17,012 nt of DNA from positions 1-17,012 of the forward strand of contig DATKKX010000223.1 in assembly GCA_035542775.1 (NCBI GenBank), written 5' to 3'. Made by a program: the position numbers and the translations under genes. Under the pieces are notes generated by a model, which was given only the letters and a program-made list of their open reading frames with translations, did no database searches and was not told the DNA's origin. Of the stretch, positions 1-8,208 are shown in pieces; within the stretch, counting starts at the first letter, position 1; each line of letters opens with the position of its first letter. The DNA comes from DATKKX01 sp035542775. GTDB lineage: Bacteria; Planctomycetota; Phycisphaerae; UBA1845; UTPLA1.

Positions 1-104
1 CCGTTTTCTACAACGTCATCACATGGGTAACTGAGCGGAAAGCGCGAGCGGCGGAATTATCATCCGCCTCGACGCCGGCTCACACTGTCGCAGAGGAACA
101 CTGA
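1..104 (+). CDS. RND efflux pump inner-membrane permease, C-terminal end only (partial)
   Basis: An open frame enters from the left edge, with whole codons from base 3, and stops at TGA 102-104. The visible 33 residues begin VFYNVITWVTERKAR and end in a hydrophilic tail (TPAHTVAEEH). A Val-Phe-Tyr turn near the end of the last membrane helix, then a short charged cytoplasmic tail, is typical of the C-terminus of AcrB/HAE1-type RND pumps, whose ends often read PVFY followed by hydrophobic residues. The stop overlaps the start of the NodT-like outer-membrane gene by one base (TGATG), the usual order for tripartite RND operons. The family call rests on this short tail plus the neighbour, so the substrate class (drug, metal, lipid) cannot be told. 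The missing N-terminal part should lie to the left of the window. Confidence 0.7.
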   Translation, partial: VFYNVITWVTERKARAAELSSASTPAHTVAEEH

Positions 105-1732
105 TGCCACGCTTCATCCCGGAAAGCCGAAACGGCTGCGCCATGGGGGTGCTGGGGCTGGCCGCACTGCTGCTGGCCGGCTGCATGGTCGGACCGAACT
201 ACAAGGAGCCGACAGCGCATCTGGAGCAAGAGTGGATGGATGCCGGTGACCCGGGCGTCCAGCGCGGCGCTGCGGAGCTGACCAAGTGGTGGGAAGTGCT
301 CCATGATCCCGTTCTGAACACGCTGGTCGAACGGGCCTATCAGAACAACCCGTCCCTGCACGCGGCCGCAATCCGCGTGTTGCAGGCCCAGGCGGCCCGC
401 GGGATCGCCGTCGGGCTGCTCTTTCCGCAGCAGCAGGACGCCACCGGCAGCTTCTCCTGGAACCAGACCAGCGAGAATGCCGGCGCAGCCGAACCGCAAA
501 ACACGGCACGGCTGAGACTGTACAACCACGTGAGCGCCTTGCAGGGCCTCGGACTGAATCCCGTCGGTTACCTGTTCCAGAAGTGGGCCGGCGAGCCCGG
601 CGTCGACAACCGCTTTCACAATTGGGAGCTTTACGGGCTTTCCGTGGGGTGGGAGCTGGATGTCTGGGGCCGCTTCCGCCGTGGAATCGAGGCCGCCGAC
701 GCCACGGTCCTGGCTTCGCTGGCCAACTATGACGACGTTCTGGTCAGCCTGATCGCCGAGGTGGCGGCCGATTATGTTCTCCTCCGGACATCAGAGGAGC
801 AGTTGGAGATCGTCCGCCAGAACCTCAAGATCCAGCAGGAAGCTTACGAGATCGTCAAGCTGCGGCGCGAAGGCGGAACGGCCACCGAGCTCGACGTGGC
901 CCAGGCTGAGACGTTGATGCACGAAACGGAAGCGGAGATACCCGCGACTGAAGCCAGCATACGACAGACGAAGATCGCCCTCTGCACTCTGCTCGGAATG
1001 CCGCCGCAGGATATATCCGAACTGTTGGGAGAGCAGCGGCCTATTCCGTCTCCTCCCGAGATCGTTCGACTCGGCGTGCCGGCCGAGCTCCTCCGGCGGC
1101 GGCCCGACATCCGCCGCGCCGAGCGCCTGTTGGCGGCCCAATGTGCCAACATCGGTATTGCGGTATCCGATCTCTATCCTCACTTCTCCCTGAACGGCGA
1201 CATCGGCCTGTCGGCGGAGCACTTCCCCGACCTCTACCGGGGCAACAGCTTCCAGGCATTCGCCGGGCCGTCGGTCAGATGGGCGATCCTGGATTACGGT
1301 CGATTCGAGAACAACGTTCGAGTGCAGGACGCCGTCTTTCAGGCCTCGATCAGCGATTACGAGAATCTCGTTCTTCAGGCTCAGGGTGAGGTCGAGAGGG
1401 CCGTCGCCGGGCTTATAGGTGCACAACAACAGCTCACGCCGTTGACCGGCAGCGTGGAAGCCGCGTCCAGGGCGGTCGATGTCGCTCAGCAGCAATACAA
1501 AGGCGGGATTGCCAACTTCACCACAGTGCTGGTTGTCCAGCAGTTCCTGCTGACGGAACAATCGCGCCTGGTCGACACGCGAGGATTGGCGGCGCAGAAC
1601 CTCATCATCTTGTACCGGGCGCTAGGCGGCGGCTGGGAGCTGCGCGAGGGCAAGGAGCTGGTGCCGACGGATATCAAGGAGCAGATGCGAAAACGTACCG
1701 ACTGGGACGGCATGATCACCGTGGAGGACTAA
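104..1732 (+). CDS. RND efflux system outer-membrane lipoprotein, NodT/TolC-like family
   Basis: This is the outer-membrane channel of a tripartite efflux system, carrying cargo from the pump and adaptor across the outer membrane. The 542-residue product begins with a lipoprotein signal: hydrophobic residues 14-26, then lipobox LLAGC with the lipidated Cys at residue 27. The mature start MVGPNYKEP is typical of the OprM/NodT family. The WWEVLHDPVLNTLVERA block (about 62-78) and the later RLGVPAELLRRRPDIRRAE block (about 322-340) are family landmarks of the two OEP halves. At 542 residues it is longer than the usual 450-490. The extra length includes a segment around residues 130-185 (LYNHVSALQGLGLNPVGY and after), probably an extracellular or periplasmic loop. 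AGAGGA at 92-97 lies 6 bases before the ATG, which overlaps the preceding pump stop, so translation is probably coupled. The next gene starts 3 bases after the stop. Confidence 0.95.
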   Translation: MPRFIPESRNGCAMGVLGLAALLLAGCMVGPNYKEPTAHLEQEWMDAGDPGVQRGAAELTKWWEVLHDPVLNTLVERAYQNNPSLHAAAIRVLQAQAARGIAVGLLFPQQQDATGSFSWNQTSENAGAAEPQNTARLRLYNHVSALQGLGLNPVGYLFQKWAGEPGVDNRFHNWELYGLSVGWELDVWGRFRRGIEAADATVLASLANYDDVLVSLIAEVAADYVLLRTSEEQLEIVRQNLKIQQEAYEIVKLRREGGTATELDVAQAETLMHETEAEIPATEASIRQTKIALCTLLGMPPQDISELLGEQRPIPSPPEIVRLGVPAELLRRRPDIRRAERLLAAQCANIGIAVSDLYPHFSLNGDIGLSAEHFPDLYRGNSFQAFAGPSVRWAILDYGRFENNVRVQDAVFQASISDYENLVLQAQGEVERAVAGLIGAQQQLTPLTGSVEAASRAVDVAQQQYKGGIANFTTVLVVQQFLLTEQSRLVDTRGLAAQNLIILYRALGGGWELREGKELVPTDIKEQMRKRTDWDGMITVED

Positions 1733-1735
1733 CCT

Positions 1736-2506
1736 ATGACTTTGACCCGAAGTTCTCTTTCATTTGGAGCGCTGCTTGTCACCATCGTCACAGCCATGTC
1801 GGCCGGTTGTGCGGCGCCACAAACGCATGTTCGTGAGATCGATGCCCAGGTCGACCCGATTCTCAAGCAGATGTGCGACCTTTTGGACGGCGCAAAGGCC
1901 TTTCGGCTGCGCGTTCGCGCCACCATGGACCGGCCCGTGGAAACGGGACAACTCGCCCAGTTCCACCGCACCAGCGACATCACGGCGGTCAGGCCCAATC
2001 GGCTATACGCCGTGACCGACTCTGACGACGGCAAGTGGACGGCCTGGTATCGCGGCAAGACGCTGACGGTGCTCGACCGGGAGGCCAACAGGTACGCGAC
2101 CGAAGCCGTGCCCGGCCGCACCGACCAGATGCTCGATTACATGGTCGAACACTATGACCTCGTCGTGCCGATGGCTGACCTGCTGGCGGGGAAGACCTAC
2201 GACTCGCTGCTCGCCAACGTTCAGTCGGGCACTTATGTGGGGCTTCACAGCGTGGGTGACGTGAAATGTCACCATCTGCTCTTCCGGCAGGAGAACATCG
2301 ACTGGCAGATCTGGATCGATGCTGGCAGGCAGCCTCTGCCGCGAAAGCTGGTCATCACCTACACGCAGGAGCCGGACCAGCCGCAGTACGTCGCCGTGAT
2401 GGATAACTGGGATCTTGCGCCTGTGGTTTCGGAAAAGACGTTCACATTCTCGCCGCCGGCTGGCGCAAACAGCGTTCCGATGTCGGAGTTGGTCGCCAAG
2501 GAATGA
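1736..2506 (+). CDS. DUF2092-family predicted envelope lipoprotein
   Basis: The product has 256 residues. A signal with lipobox MSAGC (Cys25) indicates a lipid-anchored envelope protein. The rest (about 35-250) looks like one DUF2092 domain: an N-terminal VDPILKQMCDLLDGAKAF helix, beta-strand segments such as WYRGKTLTVLDREANRY, and the signature GTYVGLHSVGDVKCHHLLF (Cys178) followed by WQIWIDAG. I recall DUF2092 being grouped with LolA/LolB-like folds that bind lipid or hydrophobic ligands, but the function is not established. It is clearly paralogous to the C-terminal half of the next gene (see GLH.V...KCHHL.F, W..WIDAG, P.PR). GGAGG at 1723-1727 sits 8 bases before the ATG, inside the end of the NodT-like gene. 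The stop overlaps the next ATG (ATGA). I infer it is an accessory factor of the RND system. Confidence 0.85.
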   Translation: MTLTRSSLSFGALLVTIVTAMSAGCAAPQTHVREIDAQVDPILKQMCDLLDGAKAFRLRVRATMDRPVETGQLAQFHRTSDITAVRPNRLYAVTDSDDGKWTAWYRGKTLTVLDREANRYATEAVPGRTDQMLDYMVEHYDLVVPMADLLAGKTYDSLLANVQSGTYVGLHSVGDVKCHHLLFRQENIDWQIWIDAGRQPLPRKLVITYTQEPDQPQYVAVMDNWDLAPVVSEKTFTFSPPAGANSVPMSELVAKE

Positions 2507-4299
2507 GGATGATTACCATGACATTGCGCAAGTACAAATGGCTCGCGATAGTCGGTATGCTCACGATCACCCTGATAGGTGGAACAGAGTCCGCTGCCCA
2601 GCGCGGCGGACGCGGTGGTGGGGGCGGTTCCCGCGGAGGCGGCGGGGGCGGTGTTCGCGGCGGCGGTGGGGGCGGGGCTTCCCGCGCAAGTAGCGCCAGC
2701 CGCTCATCCTACTCCGGCAACGGGAGCATCCGTTACTCGTCACCCCGGTCATCCTCCTCGTCATCTTATTCGCGGTCCAGCGCGACGGCCGCCGCGGCAA
2801 GGCCATCCGGGGGGACCGCGGCTCGATCCTCGACGTCCGCCTATCGGTCGGGCGGGACAGTCTCCTCGCCGAGGTCCGCTGTCGGATCGTCGGTCGGCGG
2901 ATCTGCCTATGTGCCGCGAGCCTCCTCTTACCGATCCGCAAACAGCGGCTCAATCGTTCACGGTGGAACCGCCACCGGACCTCGTGGCAGTACCATCGGC
3001 GCCATTGAGGGACCGCGCGGTGGCGGAGCGGTCGGCATCAAGGGAGCCGAAGGTGGGGCCGCCGGCGCTGTCAGAGGCCCTCGCGGGGGCGGGGCAGCTA
3101 AAGTCGAAGGGCCTGGTGGCGGCACTGCCGGTGCGGTCAGAGGTCCCGGCGGCGGCGGGGCGGCGAGAGTCGAGGGGCCCGGAGGTGGTACAGCGGGCGC
3201 GGTCAGGGGGCCGGCAGGTGCCGGCGCCGCGGGGGTCAGAGGCCCCGGCGGGAGTGCAGCGGGCGCCGTTTGGGGACCCGGAGGCCGTGGCGTCGCTGGC
3301 GTGAGCGGGCCTTATGGTAATCGCGTCCTCACGAATCTGCCCGCCGGTGCAGCCCGCTATGCGTGGCAGGGGCAGGACTATTGGCACGATGGCTTCGGCT
3401 GGTGGCAGCCCTCCTGGGTCGGCGACAGCGTGTACTACAACTGGGCCTATCCACCGGTCGGGTACTACTATCCGACGCTACCCACCGATTACAACACGGT
3501 CGAGATGAACGGCAACACGTACTACGAAGCCGAGGGGGTGTACTACCAGGAGGGGGAACAGGACGGACAAAAGGGCTATGTCGTCGCCGAGGCCCCTGAG
3601 ACTGCCGAACAGCCCGCCGCCGGCGAAGTAGAGGGCGAAAACCCGTTCAAGATCTTCAAGAACATGTGCGACTACCTTGCCGGCCTGGACACCTTCAGCA
3701 TGGTGGCCGAAACCACGGTCGACGAGATGGGCCTCTCCGGTGAGAAAGTCCAGGTCTCCGCCCAGCGCATCCTCTACGTCAGCCGGCCGAATAAGGTGGC
3801 TGTCGACGTGGCGGGCGACAGGGGTACCAAAAGGATCGTCTATGACGGCAAGACCGTCTCGATGCTCGACCGCGGGGAGAACATCTACACCGTCGTCCAG
3901 GTGCCCGACACGATCGATGCCGCGCTCGATACGCTCGCCCAGGACTATGGTGTCGTTGTCCCCCTCGAAGACCTCATGTACAAGGACCTGTACGACAGGG
4001 CGGTTGCCCGCGTGTCGGCAGGCCAGTACCTCGGCCTGCATATGGTCGACAACCTGAAGTGCCACCATCTGGCCTTCTCCACCGACGTCGCCAATTGGGA
4101 GGTCTGGATTGACGCCGGCGACAAACCCGCGCCGCGCCAGATTACCGTCGACTACGGGCAGAACACCGCCAGGTCGCGATACTCGGCGGACATAACCGGG
4201 TGGGTCGGGTCGCCCGAGCTCAAGGCTGAGAAGTTCAAGTTCGAGCTGCCGGACGGCGCCACGCGTGTCGAGATCACGCCGAACCCGTCGAAGAGCTGA
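2503..4299 (+). CDS. Secreted Gly-rich repeat protein with C-terminal DUF2092 domain
   Basis: The 598-residue protein is modular. A Sec signal covers residues 6-32 (KYKW, hydrophobic core, then ESAAQ). Next come a Gly/Arg stretch (34-58), a Ser/Arg/Tyr-rich low-complexity stretch (about 60-150), ten 11-residue repeats (159-268) and a Tyr/Trp-rich module (about 269-365; YAWQGQDYWHDGFGWWQPSW, then YPPVGYYYP and EMNGNTYYEAEGVYYQ). A DUF2092 domain fills about 380-598, with the same GLHMVDNLKCHHLAF and WEVWIDAG signatures as the upstream lipoprotein. Three in-frame ATGs compete: 2503 overlaps the previous stop, 2509 has AAGGA 6 bases upstream, and 2518 has GAGG 9 bases upstream and gives the cleanest signal peptide. 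The Gly-rich and aromatic parts resemble surface or matrix proteins, so a cell-envelope location is likely. A fusion of a structural or adhesive region with a ligand-binding-type domain is unusual. No enzymatic motif is visible. Confidence 0.85.
   Translation: MRMITMTLRKYKWLAIVGMLTITLIGGTESAAQRGGRGGGGGSRGGGGGGVRGGGGGGASRASSASRSSYSGNGSIRYSSPRSSSSSSYSRSSATAAAARPSGGTAARSSTSAYRSGGTVSSPRSAVGSSVGGSAYVPRASSYRSANSGSIVHGGTATGPRGSTIGAIEGPRGGGAVGIKGAEGGAAGAVRGPRGGGAAKVEGPGGGTAGAVRGPGGGGAARVEGPGGGTAGAVRGPAGAGAAGVRGPGGSAAGAVWGPGGRGVAGVSGPYGNRVLTNLPAGAARYAWQGQDYWHDGFGWWQPSWVGDSVYYNWAYPPVGYYYPTLPTDYNTVEMNGNTYYEAEGVYYQEGEQDGQKGYVVAEAPETAEQPAAGEVEGENPFKIFKNMCDYLAGLDTFSMVAETTVDEMGLSGEKVQVSAQRILYVSRPNKVAVDVAGDRGTKRIVYDGKTVSMLDRGENIYTVVQVPDTIDAALDTLAQDYGVVVPLEDLMYKDLYDRAVARVSAGQYLGLHMVDNLKCHHLAFSTDVANWEVWIDAGDKPAPRQITVDYGQNTARSRYSADITGWVGSPELKAEKFKFELPDGATRVEITPNPSKS
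2977..3306 (+). repeat. Ten tandem 33-bp in-frame repeats encoding 11-residue Gly-rich units
   Basis: Reading in frame, the units are GPRGSTIGAIE, GPRGGGAVGIK, GAEGGAAGAVR, GPRGGGAAKVE, GPGGGTAGAVR, GPGGGGAARVE, GPGGGTAGAVR, GPAGAGAAGVR, GPGGSAAGAVW and GPGGRGVAGVS. Every unit is exactly 11 residues with no indels. The pattern is roughly G-P-x-G-G-x-A-x-x-V-(charged). In units 3-7 the last residue alternates Arg/Glu, so part of the array has a 22-residue (66-bp) higher-order period with alternating charge. It is not a strict Gly-X-Y collagen repeat. Such arrays can expand or shrink by slippage and recombination. Confidence 0.93.
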
Positions 4300-4340
4300 G
4301 GAGAGCGAACGAGATCAATAGTCCCAAGGAGATTCGAGCA

Positions 4341-5912
4341 ATGTCGTTACACAGGATCAGGTACTTCGTCTGCGCCCTGCTGCTCATAGTCGGCAGCGCG
4401 AATGTCACAATCGCGGATGTGCGCGGGTTGCTGGCGAGAATTCCCGGCGATGCCAACGCGCTGATCATCATCGACGTCGACAAACTGCTGAGCAGCTCAA
4501 TGGGCAAGCAGGAGGGTTGGAAGGACAAGCTTGCCGACGCCTACGCGAACAAGCCGATGGTCGTGCTGCCGGGCACCAAGCGCGTGGCCATGGGGGCGCT
4601 GCTCGAGCTGGGTACCGGCGAGCCGATCTGGGAGGTGTCGGTGATGGAAATCGACAGCGTCCCGGCCATCAAGGACATTGCCAAGGCGGAGAAGGGGTAC
4701 GTGGACAAATTGGGCGACATGCCTGCCGCGTGGTCGCCCATCGACGCCTATTTCGTTCAGCTCGGGTCTAATATGTTCGGTGCGGTCTGCCCGGCCAACC
4801 GCCAGTTTGCGGCGCGCTGGGCGCGGCAGAAGCAGACACTCGGCGGCGAGTTTGTGTCCAGCTACCTGAAACATGCGGCAACGGCGGCTGACAAGGGTAC
4901 AGAAGTGCTGATGGCGCTGGATCTCGAAGACGTGACCAGCGTGGCCAAGGTCTCGCGCCGGCTGCGACAAGAGTCATTCGACTCGCTCCAGGGCAAGGAA
5001 ATCGATGCGCCCGCCTTCGCCAAGGCACTGGCTTCGATCAAGGGCCTGGAGCTGCTTATCGATGTTGGGGAAGAGGCCACGGGCCGGGGAGTGATCGACT
5101 TCGCAGAGGATACGAAGGCCCTGGGCGACCTGGCCAAACCTCTTCTGCTGGAAATGCTCGCGAAGTACGGCATGGCCTTGCCCGAGTTCGAAGACTGGAA
5201 GGTCACAGCAGCCAGCAACCAGATTACCGCATCCGGGAAACTCACTGCCGAGGGGCTCCGCTGCTTGCTCAGCGTCGTGGACCCGCCTACCCCGGCACAG
5301 CTCGTCGCCGCCACATCGACACCGGAGCCGCCCGCCCCCAAGGAGCCGGCGCAACCGAGCGAGAAAAAGGCCAAGGAGAAGCCGGCCCCGGAAAAGTCCG
5401 CGTCGGGAAAGGCCAGCGCGGCTAAGATATCCCAGAAATACTACCAGACGGTGGCGAAGATCCTGGATAATCTCGAGAAGAACATTGGGAAGGGGACCAA
5501 GTCCGCGTCTTTGGCCGACAGCGCAGGCTGGTTGCAACGCGATGCGCGCCGAATCGACCGCTTGCCCATTCTGAATGTGGACCCGGACTTGGTTGCCTGG
5601 GGTAGCGAGGTCAGCACCCGGTTGAGGGAAATAAGCCGCGTCTTCGATATCGGTGTCATGCAAACTCGTGCCGGCATCAACGCGGTCCAAAGCGGTAACA
5701 GAGGCACATACGTCGGCAGTGTAGACGATGGCGGCGAGCAAGGGGCACAGGCGGACCTGGACAGGCAGACCCGAGATGCACAAAGCCGGCAATCCGCCCA
5801 GGAGCAAAAGGCCAACGCCTACAAGGCGGCGGAACAGATTATCCAAGGCCTCCGCGGCAGCCGGACCAAGATGCGAGCTATGATGACGGAGCGCTACGGG
5901 ATTGACTTTTGA
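4341..5912 (+). CDS. Secreted protein of unknown function (planctomycete-type)
   Basis: The product has 523 residues and I cannot assign a function. A Sec signal spans residues 1-25 (RIRYFVCALLLIVGSANV...TIA, cleavage likely before DV). A mixed alpha/beta region follows to about 310 and begins LLARIPGDANALIIIDVDKL, with a GWKDKLADAYANKPMVVLPG segment. I associate this opening with uncharacterised secreted planctomycete proteins, but from memory only. A Pro/Ala/Lys/Glu-rich linker covers about 315-365. The last part (about 365-523) is largely helical and ends in a Gln/Ala/Arg-rich stretch (450-505) that may form a coiled coil. No lipobox, transmembrane segment beyond the signal, or catalytic motif is evident. 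AAGGAG at 4326-4331 lies 9 bases before the ATG. The gene starts 41 bases after the DUF2092 fusion gene on the same strand, so it is probably the last gene of the envelope operon. I see no strong terminator after it, only a GC-rich hairpin without a T-run near 5960-5980. Confidence 0.75.
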   Translation: MSLHRIRYFVCALLLIVGSANVTIADVRGLLARIPGDANALIIIDVDKLLSSSMGKQEGWKDKLADAYANKPMVVLPGTKRVAMGALLELGTGEPIWEVSVMEIDSVPAIKDIAKAEKGYVDKLGDMPAAWSPIDAYFVQLGSNMFGAVCPANRQFAARWARQKQTLGGEFVSSYLKHAATAADKGTEVLMALDLEDVTSVAKVSRRLRQESFDSLQGKEIDAPAFAKALASIKGLELLIDVGEEATGRGVIDFAEDTKALGDLAKPLLLEMLAKYGMALPEFEDWKVTAASNQITASGKLTAEGLRCLLSVVDPPTPAQLVAATSTPEPPAPKEPAQPSEKKAKEKPAPEKSASGKASAAKISQKYYQTVAKILDNLEKNIGKGTKSASLADSAGWLQRDARRIDRLPILNVDPDLVAWGSEVSTRLREISRVFDIGVMQTRAGINAVQSGNRGTYVGSVDDGGEQGAQADLDRQTRDAQSRQSAQEQKANAYKAAEQIIQGLRGSRTKMRAMMTERYGIDF

Positions 5913-6090
5913 GCGCGTGTAATGACTGTCCGGCCACCGATACCAGCAGGACGGAGATGGGGGCGCGGGCCGCGCTTGGCAGTGAACGCGGCGATGTTCG
6001 TCTCCCTGGCGTGAGGAGTCCGTGCGAGCATTACCAGCCCCGCGCAGTCCCTCGTCCCCGCTGAAGAATCAGGCCGCATTGAAGGAAAGC

Positions 6091-8208
6091 ATGGCGAAGA
6101 CGGTTGCATTGGAAAAAGTGGCAGGGAGGGGTCCGAAGATTGCATTGGACCTCATGAAAGGAAGCAGCGCTCCGCTGGGGGCAACGCCTTCTCCCGCCGG
6201 CGTGAACTTCAGCGTCTTCTCGCGGCATGCAACCGGGGTCGAGTTGCTGCTGTTCGAGGACGTGGATGATGGGCGGCCAGCGCGCGTGGTCCGCATGGAT
6301 CTCGCGATCAACCGCACTTATCACTATTGGCATGTGTTCGTCCCGGGCCTGAAGGCGGGGCAGATTTACGGCTACCGGGTGGAGGGCCCCTTCGATCCTG
6401 CGAAGGGGATGCGGTTTGACTCCTCGAAAGTCCTCCTCGACCCGTATGGTCGCGGCGTAGTTGTGCCCAAGAGCTACAGTCGCGAGGCAGCCCGTCGCGA
6501 GGGTGACAACGCCGCCACGGCGATGAAGAGCGTGTTGGTGGATCCCGGCAGGTACGACTGGGAAGGAGACTGCCCGCTGAGACGCCCGGCTTCTCGAACC
6601 GTCATCTACGAGATGCACGTCCGCGGTTTCACCCGCCATCCCGGTTCCGGTGTTCCCGAGAAGACTCGCGGCACCTATGCAGGACTGGTGGAGAAGATTC
6701 CCTATCTTCAGCAACTGGGCATCACGGCGGTGGAGCTGCTGCCGATTTTTCAGTTCGACGTCCATGATGTCCCGCCGGGCCTGATAAACTACTGGGGCTA
6801 TCAACCGGTCTCGTTCTTTGCGCCGCACACGGCCTACAGCTCGCGGCAGGATCCGCAGGGCCCGGTTGATGAGTTTCGCGACATGGTCAAGGCGCTGCAT
6901 CGGGCGGGCATCGAGGTCATCCTTGACGTGGTGTTCAATCACACCTCGGAAAGCGACCACACTGGGCCGACGCTGTGTTTCCGCGGGCTGGACAACAGCG
7001 TCTACTACATCCTGCAGCAGGACCGCTCGCGCTACGCGAACTACAGCGGGTGCGGAAACACGCTCAACGCCAACCACCCCATCGTCCGCCGCATGATCGT
7101 GGACAGTCTTCGGTATTGGGTCGAACAGATGCACGTGGACGGCTTTCGGTTCGACCTGGCGTCGATCCTGGCGAGGGATGCGTCCGGCCATGTGATGGCC
7201 AACCCGCCGGTGTTGTGGGACATCGAGTCGGACCCGTGGCTGGCGGGCACGAAGTTCATGGCCGAGGCGTGGGACGCCGCCGGGCTGTACCAGGTGGGCA
7301 GCTTTGTAGGCGACAGCTGGAAAGAGTGGAACGGCCGCTTCCGTGACGACGTTCGGAGTTTTTTCCGAGGCGACGCGGGCTTCGTCAAGCGCGTGGCCGA
7401 CCGCCTGCTGGGGAGCCCCGAGGTCTACGGCCACAAGGAGCGCGAGCCCGAACAGAGTGTCAACTTTGTGACCTGTCATGATGGTTTCACGCTGAACGAC
7501 CTGGTGTCATACGACCATAAGCACAACGAGGCCAACGGCGACAACAACCGCGACGGCCATGACGACAACCGGAGCTGGAACTGCGGCGTCGAGGGCCCGA
7601 CCGATGATCCCGCGGTGGAGAGGCTCCGAAACCGCCAGGTTAAGAACTTTTTGGCTACGACACTGCTGTCGGTCGGCATGCCCATGATTCTGATGGGCGA
7701 CGAGGTGCGGCGCACCCAGCGCGGCAACAACAACGGTTACTGCCACGACGACGAGAGCAACTGGTTTGACTGGACGCTGCTGACCAGGCATGCGGATGTG
7801 CACCGGTTCGTGCGGCTGCTCATCGCGCGACGGTTGTTGCGTACCACGGAGCATGAGGTCGGGCGCATGAGCCTGAACCAACTGTTGCGGCAGGCGAAAT
7901 GGAGCTGGCACGGCGTGAAGCTCGGCCGGCCGGACTGGAAAGACTGCTCGCACAGCCTGGCGCTCAGCGCGGAGATGCAAAAGGAGAAGTTGCTCCTCCA
8001 CCTGATCCTGAATGCGTATTGGGAGCCGCTCGACTTTGAATTGCCCCCGGTAGACAGTGCTGGTGGAAGCCCGTGGCGTCGCTGGATCGACACCGCCCTT
8101 GAGTCGCCTGACGACATCGTCGACTGGCAGCGGGCGCCGGCGGTCAGCGGCCTCACATACCGAGCGGAAGCGCGTTCCGTGGTGGTACTTTTCGCGACCG
8201 TGGACTGA
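6091..8208 (+). CDS. glgX: Glycogen debranching enzyme, GlgX/isoamylase type (GH13)
   Basis: This enzyme hydrolyses alpha-1,6 branch points of glycogen or limit dextrins in the cytoplasm. An N-terminal CBM48-like domain (from about 20; APLGATPSPAGVNFSVFSRH) precedes the GH13 barrel. The four GH13 motifs are present: region I VILDVVFNHT (about 277-286), region II GFRFDLASIL with nucleophile Asp355, region III FMAEAWDAAGLYQVGSF with acid/base Glu392, and region IV TCHDGF with Asp464. The block KHNEANGDNNRDGHDDNRSWNCG and the later GDEVRRTQRGNNNGYCHDD are hallmarks of isoamylase/GlgX rather than pullulanase or branching enzyme. The AEAWDAAGLYQVG form resembles plant-type isoamylases more than E. 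coli GlgX. The ATG at 6091 has GAAGGAAA just upstream and gives 705 residues. A GTG at 6022, with GAGGAG close by, would add 23 residues that look non-conserved. The C-terminal beta domain appears complete. Confidence 0.95.
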   Translation: MAKTVALEKVAGRGPKIALDLMKGSSAPLGATPSPAGVNFSVFSRHATGVELLLFEDVDDGRPARVVRMDLAINRTYHYWHVFVPGLKAGQIYGYRVEGPFDPAKGMRFDSSKVLLDPYGRGVVVPKSYSREAARREGDNAATAMKSVLVDPGRYDWEGDCPLRRPASRTVIYEMHVRGFTRHPGSGVPEKTRGTYAGLVEKIPYLQQLGITAVELLPIFQFDVHDVPPGLINYWGYQPVSFFAPHTAYSSRQDPQGPVDEFRDMVKALHRAGIEVILDVVFNHTSESDHTGPTLCFRGLDNSVYYILQQDRSRYANYSGCGNTLNANHPIVRRMIVDSLRYWVEQMHVDGFRFDLASILARDASGHVMANPPVLWDIESDPWLAGTKFMAEAWDAAGLYQVGSFVGDSWKEWNGRFRDDVRSFFRGDAGFVKRVADRLLGSPEVYGHKEREPEQSVNFVTCHDGFTLNDLVSYDHKHNEANGDNNRDGHDDNRSWNCGVEGPTDDPAVERLRNRQVKNFLATTLLSVGMPMILMGDEVRRTQRGNNNGYCHDDESNWFDWTLLTRHADVHRFVRLLIARRLLRTTEHEVGRMSLNQLLRQAKWSWHGVKLGRPDWKDCSHSLALSAEMQKEKLLLHLILNAYWEPLDFELPPVDSAGGSPWRRWIDTALESPDDIVDWQRAPAVSGLTYRAEARSVVVLFATVD

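Noticed and set aside
3000..3306. Collagen-like triple-helix domain
   Set aside because: The period is 11 residues and Gly is not at every third position, so a collagen Gly-X-Y call is not supported.
5960..5980. Intrinsic terminator after the envelope operon
   Set aside because: A GC-rich inverted repeat (GCGCGG/CGCGC) is present but no T-run follows.
6031..7479. A 482-codon minus-strand frame opposite glgX
   Set aside because: It covers the GH13 catalytic motifs in antisense and its translation shows no recognisable family.
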